Notes under the pieces: generated by a model
Database searches by the model: none
What the model was told of the DNA's origin: nothing
What the model saw: the letters and a program-made list of their open reading frames with translations, nothing else
Translations under genes and position numbers: made by a program
NCBI GenBank assembly: GCA_905198745.1
Contig: CAJKDU010000002.1
Coordinates: 41,478 to 105,477 of the forward strand
Direction: 5' to 3'
Source: an uncultured Prevotella sp.
GTDB lineage: Bacteria; Bacteroidota; Bacteroidia; Bacteroidales; Bacteroidaceae
DNA length: 64,000 bases
Part shown: one piece after another, positions 46,144 through 54,541 of the stretch
Position numbering within the stretch: position 1 is the first letter of the stretch
Layout of the letters: each line of letters begins with the position of its first letter

Positions 46144-46599
46144 TCAGTCTACGTTTTTCTTTTCGCTTTTGGCTTTGGGCTCCTCGTGAGTACTGTATCT
46201 GATTCTGTACTCGCGCGGTGTCATGTTGTTGAACTTGAAGAAAGAGGCATAGAACGACTGGCGGTTGGCAAAGCCAACCATCACGCTGATTTCTTCCATG
46301 TTCAGGTGCTGGTAGCGTTTGTCCACGAGTAGGTTCATGGCCTCCTCTATTCTGAACTTGTTGACAAACGTGGTGTAGTTCATGTGGAAGCGCACGTTGA
46401 CCACAGCTGAGACATAGCGGGTGTTGGTGCCCAGGTCTTCTGCCAGTTGCTTGGCAGAATAGTCCTTGTCCTTATACTTCTTCTGCAAACGGATGATCTT
46501 AAGGATTTTTCCTTCCATTTCGTCCATCACTTCCGGACTGACAAGTGTGCGGTAGGTGGCATTCCTGTCTTTCTTTTCAGTAATATTATACTTTGCCAT
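46144..46599 (-). CDS. Short AraC-family DNA-binding protein
   Basis: A 151-residue protein consisting mainly of an AraC-type double HTH (YSAKQLAEDLGTNTRYVSAV near 47-66; ISVMVGFANRQSFYASFFK near 104-122; MTPREYRIRY). A preceding helix rich in Lys and Ile and a charged tail flank it. It lacks a separate sensor domain, so it may be the effector of another sensor or respond through oligomerisation. It is the first gene of the minus-strand run through hisS, preceded by a TACATTTG promoter element 38 bases upstream. Confidence 0.88.
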   Translation of the reverse strand: MAKYNITEKKDRNATYRTLVSPEVMDEMEGKILKIIRLQKKYKDKDYSAKQLAEDLGTNTRYVSAVVNVRFHMNYTTFVNKFRIEEAMNLLVDKRYQHLNMEEISVMVGFANRQSFYASFFKFNNMTPREYRIRYSTHEEPKAKSEKKNVD

Positions 46600-46636
46600 A
46601 GTTTCAGATATTTAATTCAATGTCCGATTCGATGCG

Positions 46637-46644
46637 CAAATGTA
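46637..46644 (-). promoter_or_regulatory. Probable -7 promoter element for the AraC-M49-hisS run
   Basis: TACATTTG on the minus strand in the divergent region between the AraC-type gene and recQ, 38 bases before the start codon. Confidence 0.6.
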
Positions 46645-46715
46645 GCATTAAATATTGAAACTATCAAGAAAAAGTCAAAAAATATGGTGTTTTACCCATA
46701 AGATTTTGTCAAATG

Positions 46716-46747
46716 TTTGTGTCGTCCTCTCGTTTGTTGTACCTTTG
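46716..46747 (+). promoter_or_regulatory. Promoter for recQ
   Basis: TTTG (46716-46719) and TACCTTTG (46740-46747), 20 bases apart. The transcript would start after the long upstream open frame, which supports the recQ start at 46772. Confidence 0.7.
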
Positions 46748-46771
46748 CAAAACTTTTTACCCACGTCATTC

Positions 46772-48634
46772 ATGAACATAGACAATATCCTTCAGCGCTA
46801 TTTCGGCTACAGCGAGTTTCGCCCCAACCAGCGTGAAATCATAGAGAACGTGATGGCTGGCCACGACTCACTCGTGCTCATGCCCACCGGAGGCGGCAAG
46901 AGCTTGTGCTACCAGGTGCCGGCTCTCGCTATGAAGGGCACCGCCATCGTGGTGTCGCCCCTCATCAGTCTGATGCAGGACCAGGTGGAGGCGCTACATG
47001 CTTGCGGCATAGACGCAGCCGCGCTCAACAGCAGTAACGACCTCGAGGCGGAGACCATGATCAGGCGCAAGTGTCTCTCGGGCGACCTCAAGTTGCTCTA
47101 CATCTCGCCCGAAAGGCTCATGTCCGAACTGCAGTATCTGCTCCGGAGCATCGACATCTCGCTCTTCGCCATCGACGAGGCGCACTGCATCAGCCAGTGG
47201 GGCCACGACTTCCGTCCTGAGTACACCCAGCTCGGTACCATCAGGGGCTTGTATCCCGATGTGCCCATCATGGCACTCACCGCCACGGCCGACAAGATTA
47301 CGCGTTCCGATATCCTTTCGCAGCTCAAGTTGCGCGACCCGCGCGTCTTCATTTCTTCCTTCGACCGCCCCAACCTATCGCTCACCGTACGCCGCGAGAG
47401 CACCAAGAAGGAGAAGCTGAGATACATACATCGGTTCATCGACCGGCATCGTGGAGAGGCGGGCATCATCTACTGCCTGAGCCGCAAGACCACCGAAATG
47501 CTTGCCGAAGAGCTGCACGACATGGGCTTCAGTGCCGACTGCTACCATGCGGGCATGGACAATCTCGACCGGTCACGCGTGCAGGAGGAATTCAAGCTCG
47601 ACCGACTACAGGTGGTCTGCGCCACCGTGGCGTTCGGCATGGGCATTGACAAGAGCAACGTGCGCTGGGTGATTCACTATAACCTGCCCAAGAGCATCGA
47701 GGGTTTCTATCAGGAGATAGGACGTGCCGGACGCGACGGAGCACCTGCCGACACGGTGCTCTTCTACTCCTATTCCGACGTGATTCAGCAGTCGAAGTTT
47801 GCCCAGGAAAGCGGACAGGCGGCGGTGAACATGGAGAAGCTCAAGCGCATGCAGGACTATGCCGAGTCGGGCATCTGCCGCCGGCGCATCCTGCTCAACT
47901 ACTTCGGCGAGCAGACCAACCACGACTGTGGCCACTGCGACGTGTGCGTGCATCCGCCCAGACGGTTCGACGGAACCGTGACCGTGCAGAAGGCTCTGTC
48001 GGCCGTGGCACGCACAGGCGAACAGATTGCCATCCCCACTGCCATAGAGATTCTCAAGGGAATGATGTCTCAAAAGGTGAAAAAGATGAACTACAACGAG
48101 CTGAAGACCTTCGGAGTGGGCAGAGACGTCAGCTCAAGAGACTGGCAAAGCTATTTCCTGCAGATGATGCAGCTCGGACTTGTGGAACTGCGCTACGACC
48201 TCAACAACATCATCACCATCACTCCCTCGGGCTGGGAAGTGCTCCGCGGCAAGCGCAAGGTGGAAATGGTTGTGATAGAACACGACAGGAAGAAAAGGGA
48301 CAAAGAGATTTCCTTCTTCGGCCGCGAGGGTGTGCCCGAGGTTCATGCCGAACGACTGGACAATGACAGCGGAAGACGCAAGACGGACAAGCACGACCTT
48401 GCTGCTGCCCCGGTCGACAAGGCACTATTCAACAAGATGAAGAAACTGCGTCAGCGGTTGGCCGACGAGCAGGGTTTCCCTGCCTACATCGTCTTTTCCG
48501 ACAAGACACTCGACGCCATGGCACGTCTCAAGCCCACCACCAAAAAGCAGATGGCAAACGTGCCGGGTGTGGGAGATTTTAAGTTGAAGAAATACGGCGA
48601 CGACTTTATAGCGCTCATCAAAAATCACCGATAA
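46772..48634 (+). CDS. recQ: ATP-dependent DNA helicase RecQ
   Basis: A 620-residue 3'-to-5' helicase for recombination and repair. Motif I is [16 protein letters not shown] near residues 37-52, the DEAH box with aromatic-rich loop is [17 protein letters not shown] near 134-150, and motif VI is [17 protein letters not shown] near 312-328. The RecQ-C zinc site has a Cys near 369 and CGHCDVC near 385-391. A winged helix follows, and the C-terminal HRDC domain begins near 545 and ends [20 protein letters not shown]. The open frame extends 39 codons upstream, but the promoter at 46740-46747 and the family start favour ATG 46772. Confidence 0.95.
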   Translation: MNIDNILQRYFGYSEFRPNQREIIENVMAGHDSLVLMPTGGGKSLCYQVPALAMKGTAIVVSPLISLMQDQVEALHACGIDAAALNSSNDLEAETMIRRKCLSGDLKLLYISPERLMSELQYLLRSIDISLFAIDEAHCISQWGHDFRPEYTQLGTIRGLYPDVPIMALTATADKITRSDILSQLKLRDPRVFISSFDRPNLSLTVRRESTKKEKLRYIHRFIDRHRGEAGIIYCLSRKTTEMLAEELHDMGFSADCYHAGMDNLDRSRVQEEFKLDRLQVVCATVAFGMGIDKSNVRWVIHYNLPKSIEGFYQEIGRAGRDGAPADTVLFYSYSDVIQQSKFAQESGQAAVNMEKLKRMQDYAESGICRRRILLNYFGEQTNHDCGHCDVCVHPPRRFDGTVTVQKALSAVARTGEQIAIPTAIEILKGMMSQKVKKMNYNELKTFGVGRDVSSRDWQSYFLQMMQLGLVELRYDLNNIITITPSGWEVLRGKRKVEMVVIEHDRKKRDKEISFFGREGVPEVHAERLDNDSGRRKTDKHDLAAAPVDKALFNKMKKLRQRLADEQGFPAYIVFSDKTLDAMARLKPTTKKQMANVPGVGDFKLKKYGDDFIALIKNHR

Positions 48635-48714
48635 ACCACCGTCTGCCATTCATAGCCGTCTGCCCGCAGAAAAGGCTGCCTACCCTACCCTCCGGCTCAC
48701 GGCTCATCGTCCTT

Positions 48715-48757
48715 TCGTAACTCGTAGACTTAGACAGTCTAAGTCGGCGAGTTACGA
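48715..48757. repeat. 43-base near-perfect palindrome
   Basis: TCGTAACTCG (48715-48724) pairs with CGAGTTACGA (48748-48757), and GACTTAGAC (48727-48735) with GTCTAAGTC (48737-48745). It lies 80 bases after recQ and abuts the 22-base-period array. It has no T-run, so it is not a typical terminator. Confidence 0.75.
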
Positions 48758-48759
48758 CT

Positions 48760-48869
48760 CGTTAGTGGCATAGTTACCATTCGTTAACGGCACACTAACA
48801 CTCCATTAACAGCACTCTAATATAACATTAACGGCACTCTAAATCCTCGATAACGGCACATAAGGTTCT
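48760..48869. repeat. Degenerate tandem array, exact 22-base period
   Basis: Five units start at 48760, 48782, 48804, 48826 and 48848, each a variant of CGTTAACGGCACWCTAA plus 5 variable bases. It fills the gap between the convergent recQ and porin-like genes. The adjoining palindrome and units share words with the array at 20.3 kb (TCGTAGACTTA, ACTAACAC). Confidence 0.75.
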
Positions 48870-48878
48870 ACTATTCCG

Positions 48879-49949
48879 TCAGAAACTCAGCGTGTAGCCC
48901 AGGCTTACATCGAGCGATGCGTCTACATCCTGTCCGCAGTTGTGGCGCGAACCATACTGCACCTTGAGGTCTACGCTATCAAAGGGAGATGCGTTGAGAC
49001 CCAAGGTCCACTTGTTCATGACGGTGAAACCGTGGGCCGAAAAGCGGTCGAAACGTGCAAAGGGCACCACACTGAACTTACCTGCCCATGCGGGCAGCAG
49101 CGTCACCACATCGTAGCCAGCCTCCATGCCGCAACCCACGGCATGACTGTCGGAGGCAAAAATCACCGAACCGTCGATGGTCCACCCCTTTTTCACGTAG
49201 TCGAAGTCAAGTGCGGCATAGGTCAAGCCGTTGGTGCCCACATAGTCGGGACGCGTGAAGCACACCATGCCTGCCGAAGAAGTGCCCTTGTAGCCACTCA
49301 CACCCAACCGCAAACCGCAGGGAGCGGCATAGTCGGCACGTGCAGCCACACCCAACGCCTTGGAGCGTCGCAAGGGAGCATCCATATAGAAGAGTGCCGA
49401 CAGGGCATAGCTCCATCTGCCGCTCTCACCCCATAAGCCTATGCCGTGCTCGTGCCACGAAAGGGGCAACATCATGGCTTCCGACTCGGGGTCGTAGATG
49501 GTGAGGGCTGGTCCGCCGGCATTGGTCAATGCCACAGGCACGTCGACGATGCCAGCCTTCAGCTGCAGCGCATCGCTGAAGCGCTTGTTCACGAAGAGTT
49601 TGTTCTTGAAAAAGCAGTCTCTGAAGCGGTCTTGCCATGCGCCGTCGTCGTAGAACCGTTCATATTCCAATTCAGCCACCAAGCTCCATGAGCCCAGGGT
49701 GAGCTTGCCGGAGAACACGAAGTGAGGAAAGTCCCACTTCTGCCGCGTCTCCGAAAAGCGCTTGTGGCCGTAGTTCACTTCCGTATAAAGTTCTCCTTCA
49801 AGCACTTTCGCCTTGCCCTTTTCTGCCACTGCCGTGTCACGGGCAAGTGTGTCAGTCACCGTCCACGTTTCTCCGTTGGGGCACGCACCCCACACATCAG
49901 TCATGGCAAGTACTGCGACCGCCATGATTACAAATCTCAATAAGTTCAT
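48879..49949 (-). CDS. Predicted outer-membrane porin-like protein
   Basis: A 356-residue protein with a signal peptide (hydrophobic LLRFVIMAVAVLAM, likely cleaved near residue 22). The body alternates polar and hydrophobic residues like a beta-barrel (FSGKLTLGSWSLVAELEYER, LDFDYVKKGWTIDGSVIFAS) and ends SLGYTLSF with the C-terminal Phe typical of outer-membrane barrels. I do not recognise a named family; a porin or phosphate-selective porin-like fold is a guess. The frame also opens at a TTG 9 bases earlier, but the ATG at 49949 is preferred. A TAACTTTG element lies just upstream. Confidence 0.72.
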   Translation of the reverse strand: MNLLRFVIMAVAVLAMTDVWGACPNGETWTVTDTLARDTAVAEKGKAKVLEGELYTEVNYGHKRFSETRQKWDFPHFVFSGKLTLGSWSLVAELEYERFYDDGAWQDRFRDCFFKNKLFVNKRFSDALQLKAGIVDVPVALTNAGGPALTIYDPESEAMMLPLSWHEHGIGLWGESGRWSYALSALFYMDAPLRRSKALGVAARADYAAPCGLRLGVSGYKGTSSAGMVCFTRPDYVGTNGLTYAALDFDYVKKGWTIDGSVIFASDSHAVGCGMEAGYDVVTLLPAWAGKFSVVPFARFDRFSAHGFTVMNKWTLGLNASPFDSVDLKVQYGSRHNCGQDVDASLDVSLGYTLSF

Positions 49950-49971
49950 CAATTCCAATTCTTAACGAGCG

Positions 49972-49979
49972 CAAAGTTA
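49972..49979 (-). promoter_or_regulatory. Probable -7 promoter element for the porin-like gene
   Basis: TAACTTTG on the minus strand, 22 bases before the chosen ATG, giving a very short leader. Confidence 0.55.
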
Positions 49980-50154
49980 CGAATTGGCTAAGAGTGTGGC
50001 AATACCTAAAAATGATGATTTCTGTCTGTCACGGCATCCCCCACTACCACAGATGACAACAAAGAGAAGTCTTTGGAGGTGTTTTCACCTATTTATATCA
50101 TGTTTGTCAGGCTTGAGTAGCGATGATGATGGTATAGCTATTGGTCGCGATATG

Positions 50155-50335
50155 AAAGCGAGCTGAACCCTCGGCCTACCATAGCTCCGGTCTGTGCGCG
50201 GTGATAGCCTATCCAAACAGTAACGCCCTGAAGGAGCAAAAGCAGAATGAACCACAGATTGTTGTCTTTGCTTTTTCTCTTTCAGGGCGTGCCTATCAGC
50301 CTTGTTTCCAAGGGCGTCGCTTCGCTTGCCCTTGG
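50155..50335. repeat. Palindromic intergenic repeat, copy B
   Basis: It contains AAAGCGAGCTGAA (50155-50167), CCATAGC, ATCCAAACAG and GGAGCAAAAGC in the same order as copy A. An inverted pair ACGCCCTGAA/TTCAGGGCGT (50223-50232 with 50281-50290) follows. The last part is a hairpin CCAAGGGC/GCCCTTGG (50308-50315 with 50328-50335) whose loop is GTCGCTTCGCTT, the complement of the AAGCGAAGCGAC core in copy A. The rest of 49980-50427 shows no gene. Confidence 0.7.
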
Positions 50336-50427
50336 CTATGGAGAGATGAGGGGTTCAGCCAGCATGATCGAGCAGCTACGATGGCACGCAAGCCATCATC
50401 ACTTCGCAACCGCAGAAGCCCCACATG

Positions 50428-52794
50428 TTACAGGTGCTTCTCGGGATACATGTCGTTCCACCACGTGGGGTCGTCCTGCAGCCAGCGAGCAAACCACGCA
50501 TAGATGGTCTGTTCCCAACGGGTGCGCTTGGCGAAATCAAATATCTGGTGGTCCTGGTCGGCCACCTCTACCAGGGCGGTAGGCCTGCCGAGCAGTTTGA
50601 GAGCCGTATACATGGCTACACTCTGCGCCGTGGGCACATTGTGGTCGGCAGTGCCGTGGAGGAAGAGCAGCGGTGTGTGAATCTTGTCGGCATTGTAGAG
50701 CGGACTGTGGTCTACGTAGAGCTCTTTGTTGCTCCACGGATAACTGTCTGCCGCAGCCACTTCGTTGTAAGAGTAGCCCCAATAGCCGAATCCCCAATAG
50801 CCGGTGATGTCGCTGATGCCGGCATGCGATACGGCAGCGGCGAAAAGGTCGGTCTTGGTCTGCAGATACTGGGTCATGAATCCGCCATAGGAAGCACCGA
50901 TACACCCCACCCGCTTGGCGTTCACCCACGCATGGTCGGCACAGAACTTACGGGTGCCCTCTATGATGTCGTCGGCAGTGTAGTCGCCGTAGGCATTGAC
51001 GTGGCGTGCCGAGAACTCCTGTCCGAAGCCTGTGCATCCGCTTGGCTCCATAACCAGCACCACATAGCCCAGTGCGGCATAGGCATGTGCGGGATAGCGG
51101 CTCTCGAGATAGCGACTGATGGGCGAGCATCCGCCATAGTAATTCACGATCATGGGATACTGCCAGTGGGCGTCGAAATGAGGCGGCAGATAATAGCGGC
51201 AGGTAATTTCGTCGCCCAACCGGTTTCGGAAAGTCCAGGGACGGCACTCACCGAGCGCCACATCCTTCAGGTTGCGTGCGCTCACGTCGTCAGCCAACTG
51301 GCTCTTCATGGTCCGGGTGTTGAGCGTGTAGAGTCGGTCGGAGTTGCTGGCGCTTTCTCCCCACCACACCATGTCGGCAGAGGCAGCAGCCAGGGAGAAT
51401 CCTTCAACGAGGTCTTCAGGTGTGTTTATCCGGTTGATTTTCAAATCCTTGGTGTTCAACCTGTAAAGGCATACTGAATCCTTGTGCTCAGCCGTGAAAT
51501 AGACCATTCCATCGGCTCTCGACCATCGGTAGTCCTTCACCGAGGGATTGAACTCTCGCGTGAGAGCGGTGGTCTTGTGTGTGGCGGTCTGTATGGTGTA
51601 GAGCTGATAGTCGAACATGCTGGGCGTCTGTCCCGGTTTCACGTTTTCACCGATTCCATCGAGACATTCGGGCGAGCCGCACACCAGCACCTGCCGGGCA
51701 TCGGGCGAGAAGACAGCACTGGCGATGAAACCGTCGTCTTTCACGATTTCGTCAGCCTTGAGCGAGTGTAAGTCCATCACATAGAGCGACATCAGCGATG
51801 TGGGTCGTTTTTCCAGTCGGCGCGTGCCCACGCTGAAGAGAATCTTGGAGCCGTCGTCGGCAATGTCGAGCAAGCCCACGTCACGATGGCCGAACGTGAG
51901 TGGCTGGAGTTGGCGGGTCTTCAGGTCGAAGAGCGAGAGCGAGGTGCGGTTGCGCCAACCCGGCTGCCGGTCGTCGGGGTCAATCACCTCAAACACGTCT
52001 GTCCGCTCTTTGGGTCCCTCCTCGCGGTTCATCATGATGAGGAAAGTCTCCGTGGGAGCAATGCGGTAGGCGCCCTTCGGCAGATGATCGGCCAGCACTT
52101 CCTGCCTTCCGCTTGCTGGGTCAACGGCGATGAGCGTGCGCCCGTCGGCAGTGTTCTGCTCCGTGAGATAGCGGTTGCTGCGCGGCATCCACGTCATGGG
52201 TTGCGGCGAATTGGTGAGCGTCTTGCCGGTCTGACGGTCTGTCAGCCGGTAGCCGGTAGTGGAGGAACCGTTCGGGAGCGTGGTGCGGTAGGCGGAGATG
52301 AGGTAGCGTCCGTTGGGAGAGAGTAAGGCTCCGCCTATGCGTGTGTTGTAGAGCACGTGGCTGAGCGTGTAGACGCTTTTGCCGTCGGCACGCAGCGAGA
52401 GGACTCCTTCGGCATCGGTGTGAAGCGTCAGCTGTGGCACAGCCTTGCCGCCATACTGCAGCTTGAGCGTGTGGGTCTGCGGCAGAAGGGTGAGTGTATG
52501 GGTGCCCAAACCCTGTTGCTCCTGGCCGTCGACCATGAGATGATAACTGCGGTTGCCCTCCACACGGATGGTCACCTTGGCATAGCGTGCGTTTTCAAAG
52601 TGGGCCACCAGGGTGGTGAGCGTGGAGTCGCCCTTGTAGGCGTGTCCTTTCACATCGGTGGAATCTATCATAAATGGGGCCTTGAAGGTCTGTGTGCCTT
52701 CGTTGGTCCAGTGGTTCACCTTCAGGTCGTCGGCCTGGGCGGCGAATGTGGCGGCAAGAAGTGCAGCCGCCAAAAGCGTGGTCTTGTTGTTCAT
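50428..52794 (-). CDS. S9 family prolyl oligopeptidase-type serine peptidase
   Basis: A 788-residue exported peptidase. A signal peptide (TLLAAALLAATFAAQA) precedes a beta-propeller-like region to about residue 530 and a C-terminal alpha/beta-hydrolase domain. The nucleophile is Ser635 in GASYGGFM; the Asp is in HGTADHNVP near 716 and the His in DQDHQIFDF near 749. DPP IV-like and acylaminoacyl-peptidase-like enzymes of this family release dipeptides or process short peptides in the periplasm. It lies 120 bases after the FadL-like gene in the direction of transcription, with a possible terminator between them. Confidence 0.9.
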   Translation of the reverse strand: MNNKTTLLAAALLAATFAAQADDLKVNHWTNEGTQTFKAPFMIDSTDVKGHAYKGDSTLTTLVAHFENARYAKVTIRVEGNRSYHLMVDGQEQQGLGTHTLTLLPQTHTLKLQYGGKAVPQLTLHTDAEGVLSLRADGKSVYTLSHVLYNTRIGGALLSPNGRYLISAYRTTLPNGSSTTGYRLTDRQTGKTLTNSPQPMTWMPRSNRYLTEQNTADGRTLIAVDPASGRQEVLADHLPKGAYRIAPTETFLIMMNREEGPKERTDVFEVIDPDDRQPGWRNRTSLSLFDLKTRQLQPLTFGHRDVGLLDIADDGSKILFSVGTRRLEKRPTSLMSLYVMDLHSLKADEIVKDDGFIASAVFSPDARQVLVCGSPECLDGIGENVKPGQTPSMFDYQLYTIQTATHKTTALTREFNPSVKDYRWSRADGMVYFTAEHKDSVCLYRLNTKDLKINRINTPEDLVEGFSLAAASADMVWWGESASNSDRLYTLNTRTMKSQLADDVSARNLKDVALGECRPWTFRNRLGDEITCRYYLPPHFDAHWQYPMIVNYYGGCSPISRYLESRYPAHAYAALGYVVLVMEPSGCTGFGQEFSARHVNAYGDYTADDIIEGTRKFCADHAWVNAKRVGCIGASYGGFMTQYLQTKTDLFAAAVSHAGISDITGYWGFGYWGYSYNEVAAADSYPWSNKELYVDHSPLYNADKIHTPLLFLHGTADHNVPTAQSVAMYTALKLLGRPTALVEVADQDHQIFDFAKRTRWEQTIYAWFARWLQDDPTWWNDMYPEKHL

Positions 52795-52824
52795 ATAAGG
52801 TCGGAAAGTTAGACGTGCGCACTA

Positions 52825-52873
52825 TTCACGTAGGGATAAGTACAGAAAAACGTGAACAGGGAAACGAGTTCCC
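52825..52873 (-). terminator. Possible terminator after the FadL-like gene
   Basis: On the minus strand GGGAA/TTCCC (52873-52869 with 52863-52859) is followed by a stretch ending GTTTTTC. A second inverted pair TTCACG/CGTGAA (52825-52830 with 52852-52857) overlaps. The stems are short. Confidence 0.4.
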
Positions 52874-52914
52874 CATCCACGTCCTGCGTTACGCAATATT
52901 ATTAACCATTTTCT

Positions 52915-54492
52915 TTAGAAACGATAGCTCAGCGAGAAGAGCACCTGGTTGCGCTTGTTGCTCACCTTGGTGGCCTCTGCCACATTGGTCAAATCGCCAG
53001 CATCGTAGTAGTTCATGAAGGGATAGAAGTCGCCGTTGGTCTGACTGTACTGGTAGGCAATGTCGAATGCCCATCCCTTATATGTGTAGCCCACACCTGC
53101 GGTGATGCGGTTGGTCGACTTCCAGTTGGTGAAGTCGGTCGACGAACTGTAGTAGACGCCCGGTGAGTTCAGGCTGCCGTCCTTGAAGCCGTCCTTGTTG
53201 TAGAGCGGACTAATGTAGTTGTAGCCCAGACGTACGGCAAACTCCGGTGTGGCCTTGAACTCGGCTCCCACCTTGAAGGTGGACACGCCCTTGAGCGAGC
53301 TCTCAATGTTCTGCTTCATCGCCTCGTCGCGTGTGGAGGTGTCAATCCAGTCGCCCCAATAGTCGGTGTAGCCGCCATCGTTAATGCGGGCGTCGCAAGT
53401 GCCATAGTCGGCATACTCATAAGTGGCACCGAGAGCCAGATAGTTGCCGACGGTGTAGCCCAGACTGCCACCGAACTTCCACGGGGTGTAGAACTTGAAC
53501 TCGTAGCTTTCGGCACTCTTACCCTTGTCGTACTCACCCACCGACGAGTTGTTTAGCAGGGTGGTATAGTTGGATGTGGTCAGGTCATACCACACAGGAG
53601 TGTTGACATAGAGACCGATGCGCAGTGGCGAAGTCTCCACAGGACGGAAGATAACGCCGGCTTTCACGTCGAAGCCCGTACCGGTTATCTTGCGGCTGTC
53701 GTTGATGCCCACAGTGCCCAGTTCCTTGTTGGCGTCGTCTACAAGCATTTCAGCATAGGCAGATTCGCCCTTGTAGTTCACGTCGTGCAGGCCGAAAGTG
53801 ATGCCCCAATAGAAGCGGTTGTTGCTATTGCCGCTGATGTTGAAGTCATACTCGCCTATATATCCTGTGTTGGAACGGCCGAAATTGAAGGCGTTGGCAT
53901 TGTTGTAGACGAAATTTTCCGTTCCGTCGTCGGCCTTGCCGTCGTGCAGCAGTGCATTGTAATAGAGGTAGTCCACCTGGTTGAAGGCATCGTTGCTGCC
54001 AACAAATTCGCCACTGCCGTTGGTGCCAATGTCGAACACGCCCTCAGTACCTTTTATATATGACAGCTTGCTCTGCGAAGCTCCGTTGAGCCTATTGGAC
54101 ACCTTGAGTATCTGGTCGAAGTTGTTGCTCTTGTGATAGTTGAAGCCGAAGTTGAGGAAGTTGCGCTTGCTGGTGCGCATGGCATAGACGAAACCGGCCT
54201 GGTCAAAGCTGGCATTGGTCACGTTGCCGCCCTTGAACGATTCCACATCACTCTGGCTGACAAAGCCGAACGAACCGCCGATATAACTCTTGCGGAACAA
54301 TCCCAAGCCGGCAGGGTTGCTGCTGATGGTCGAAATGTCGGCACCCAGCGCCTCCATGGCACCACCCATACCCACGTAGCGAGCCGTACCGTTGAGGTCT
54401 TGCTGGGCGATAGGCGCATTGTCATAAGTTTCCTGTGCGGCTGCGGGCAACATCATCATTGCCGCTGCAGCCATTATTATGGTCTTTTTCAT
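52915..54492 (-). CDS. FadL/OmpP1-like outer-membrane protein
   Basis: A 525-residue outer-membrane protein. A signal peptide (MKKTIIMAAAAMMMLPAAA) is followed by the FadL-like N-terminal plug segment GTARYVGMGGAMEALGADIS and SSNPAGLGLFRKSYIG. Then come many aromatic-flanked beta strands, ending VLFSLSYRF with a C-terminal Phe. FadL-family proteins bring hydrophobic compounds across the outer membrane. The Bacteroides counterpart has been labelled hemin receptor, which I would treat with caution. It lies 49 bases downstream of the Gly/Tyr-rich protein gene and is probably cotranscribed with it. Confidence 0.82.
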   Translation of the reverse strand: MKKTIIMAAAAMMMLPAAAQETYDNAPIAQQDLNGTARYVGMGGAMEALGADISTISSNPAGLGLFRKSYIGGSFGFVSQSDVESFKGGNVTNASFDQAGFVYAMRTSKRNFLNFGFNYHKSNNFDQILKVSNRLNGASQSKLSYIKGTEGVFDIGTNGSGEFVGSNDAFNQVDYLYYNALLHDGKADDGTENFVYNNANAFNFGRSNTGYIGEYDFNISGNSNNRFYWGITFGLHDVNYKGESAYAEMLVDDANKELGTVGINDSRKITGTGFDVKAGVIFRPVETSPLRIGLYVNTPVWYDLTTSNYTTLLNNSSVGEYDKGKSAESYEFKFYTPWKFGGSLGYTVGNYLALGATYEYADYGTCDARINDGGYTDYWGDWIDTSTRDEAMKQNIESSLKGVSTFKVGAEFKATPEFAVRLGYNYISPLYNKDGFKDGSLNSPGVYYSSSTDFTNWKSTNRITAGVGYTYKGWAFDIAYQYSQTNGDFYPFMNYYDAGDLTNVAEATKVSNKRNQVLFSLSYRF

Positions 54493-54541
54493 TGTCTTGT
54501 TATTATGTCCATTTCATCGGGAAGAATAAACCAAGCCGGCT

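Noticed and set aside
48760..48869. The 22-base-period array as a possible CRISPR
   Set aside because: There are no conserved repeats alternating with unique spacers of 30 or more bases, and no cas genes anywhere in the window.
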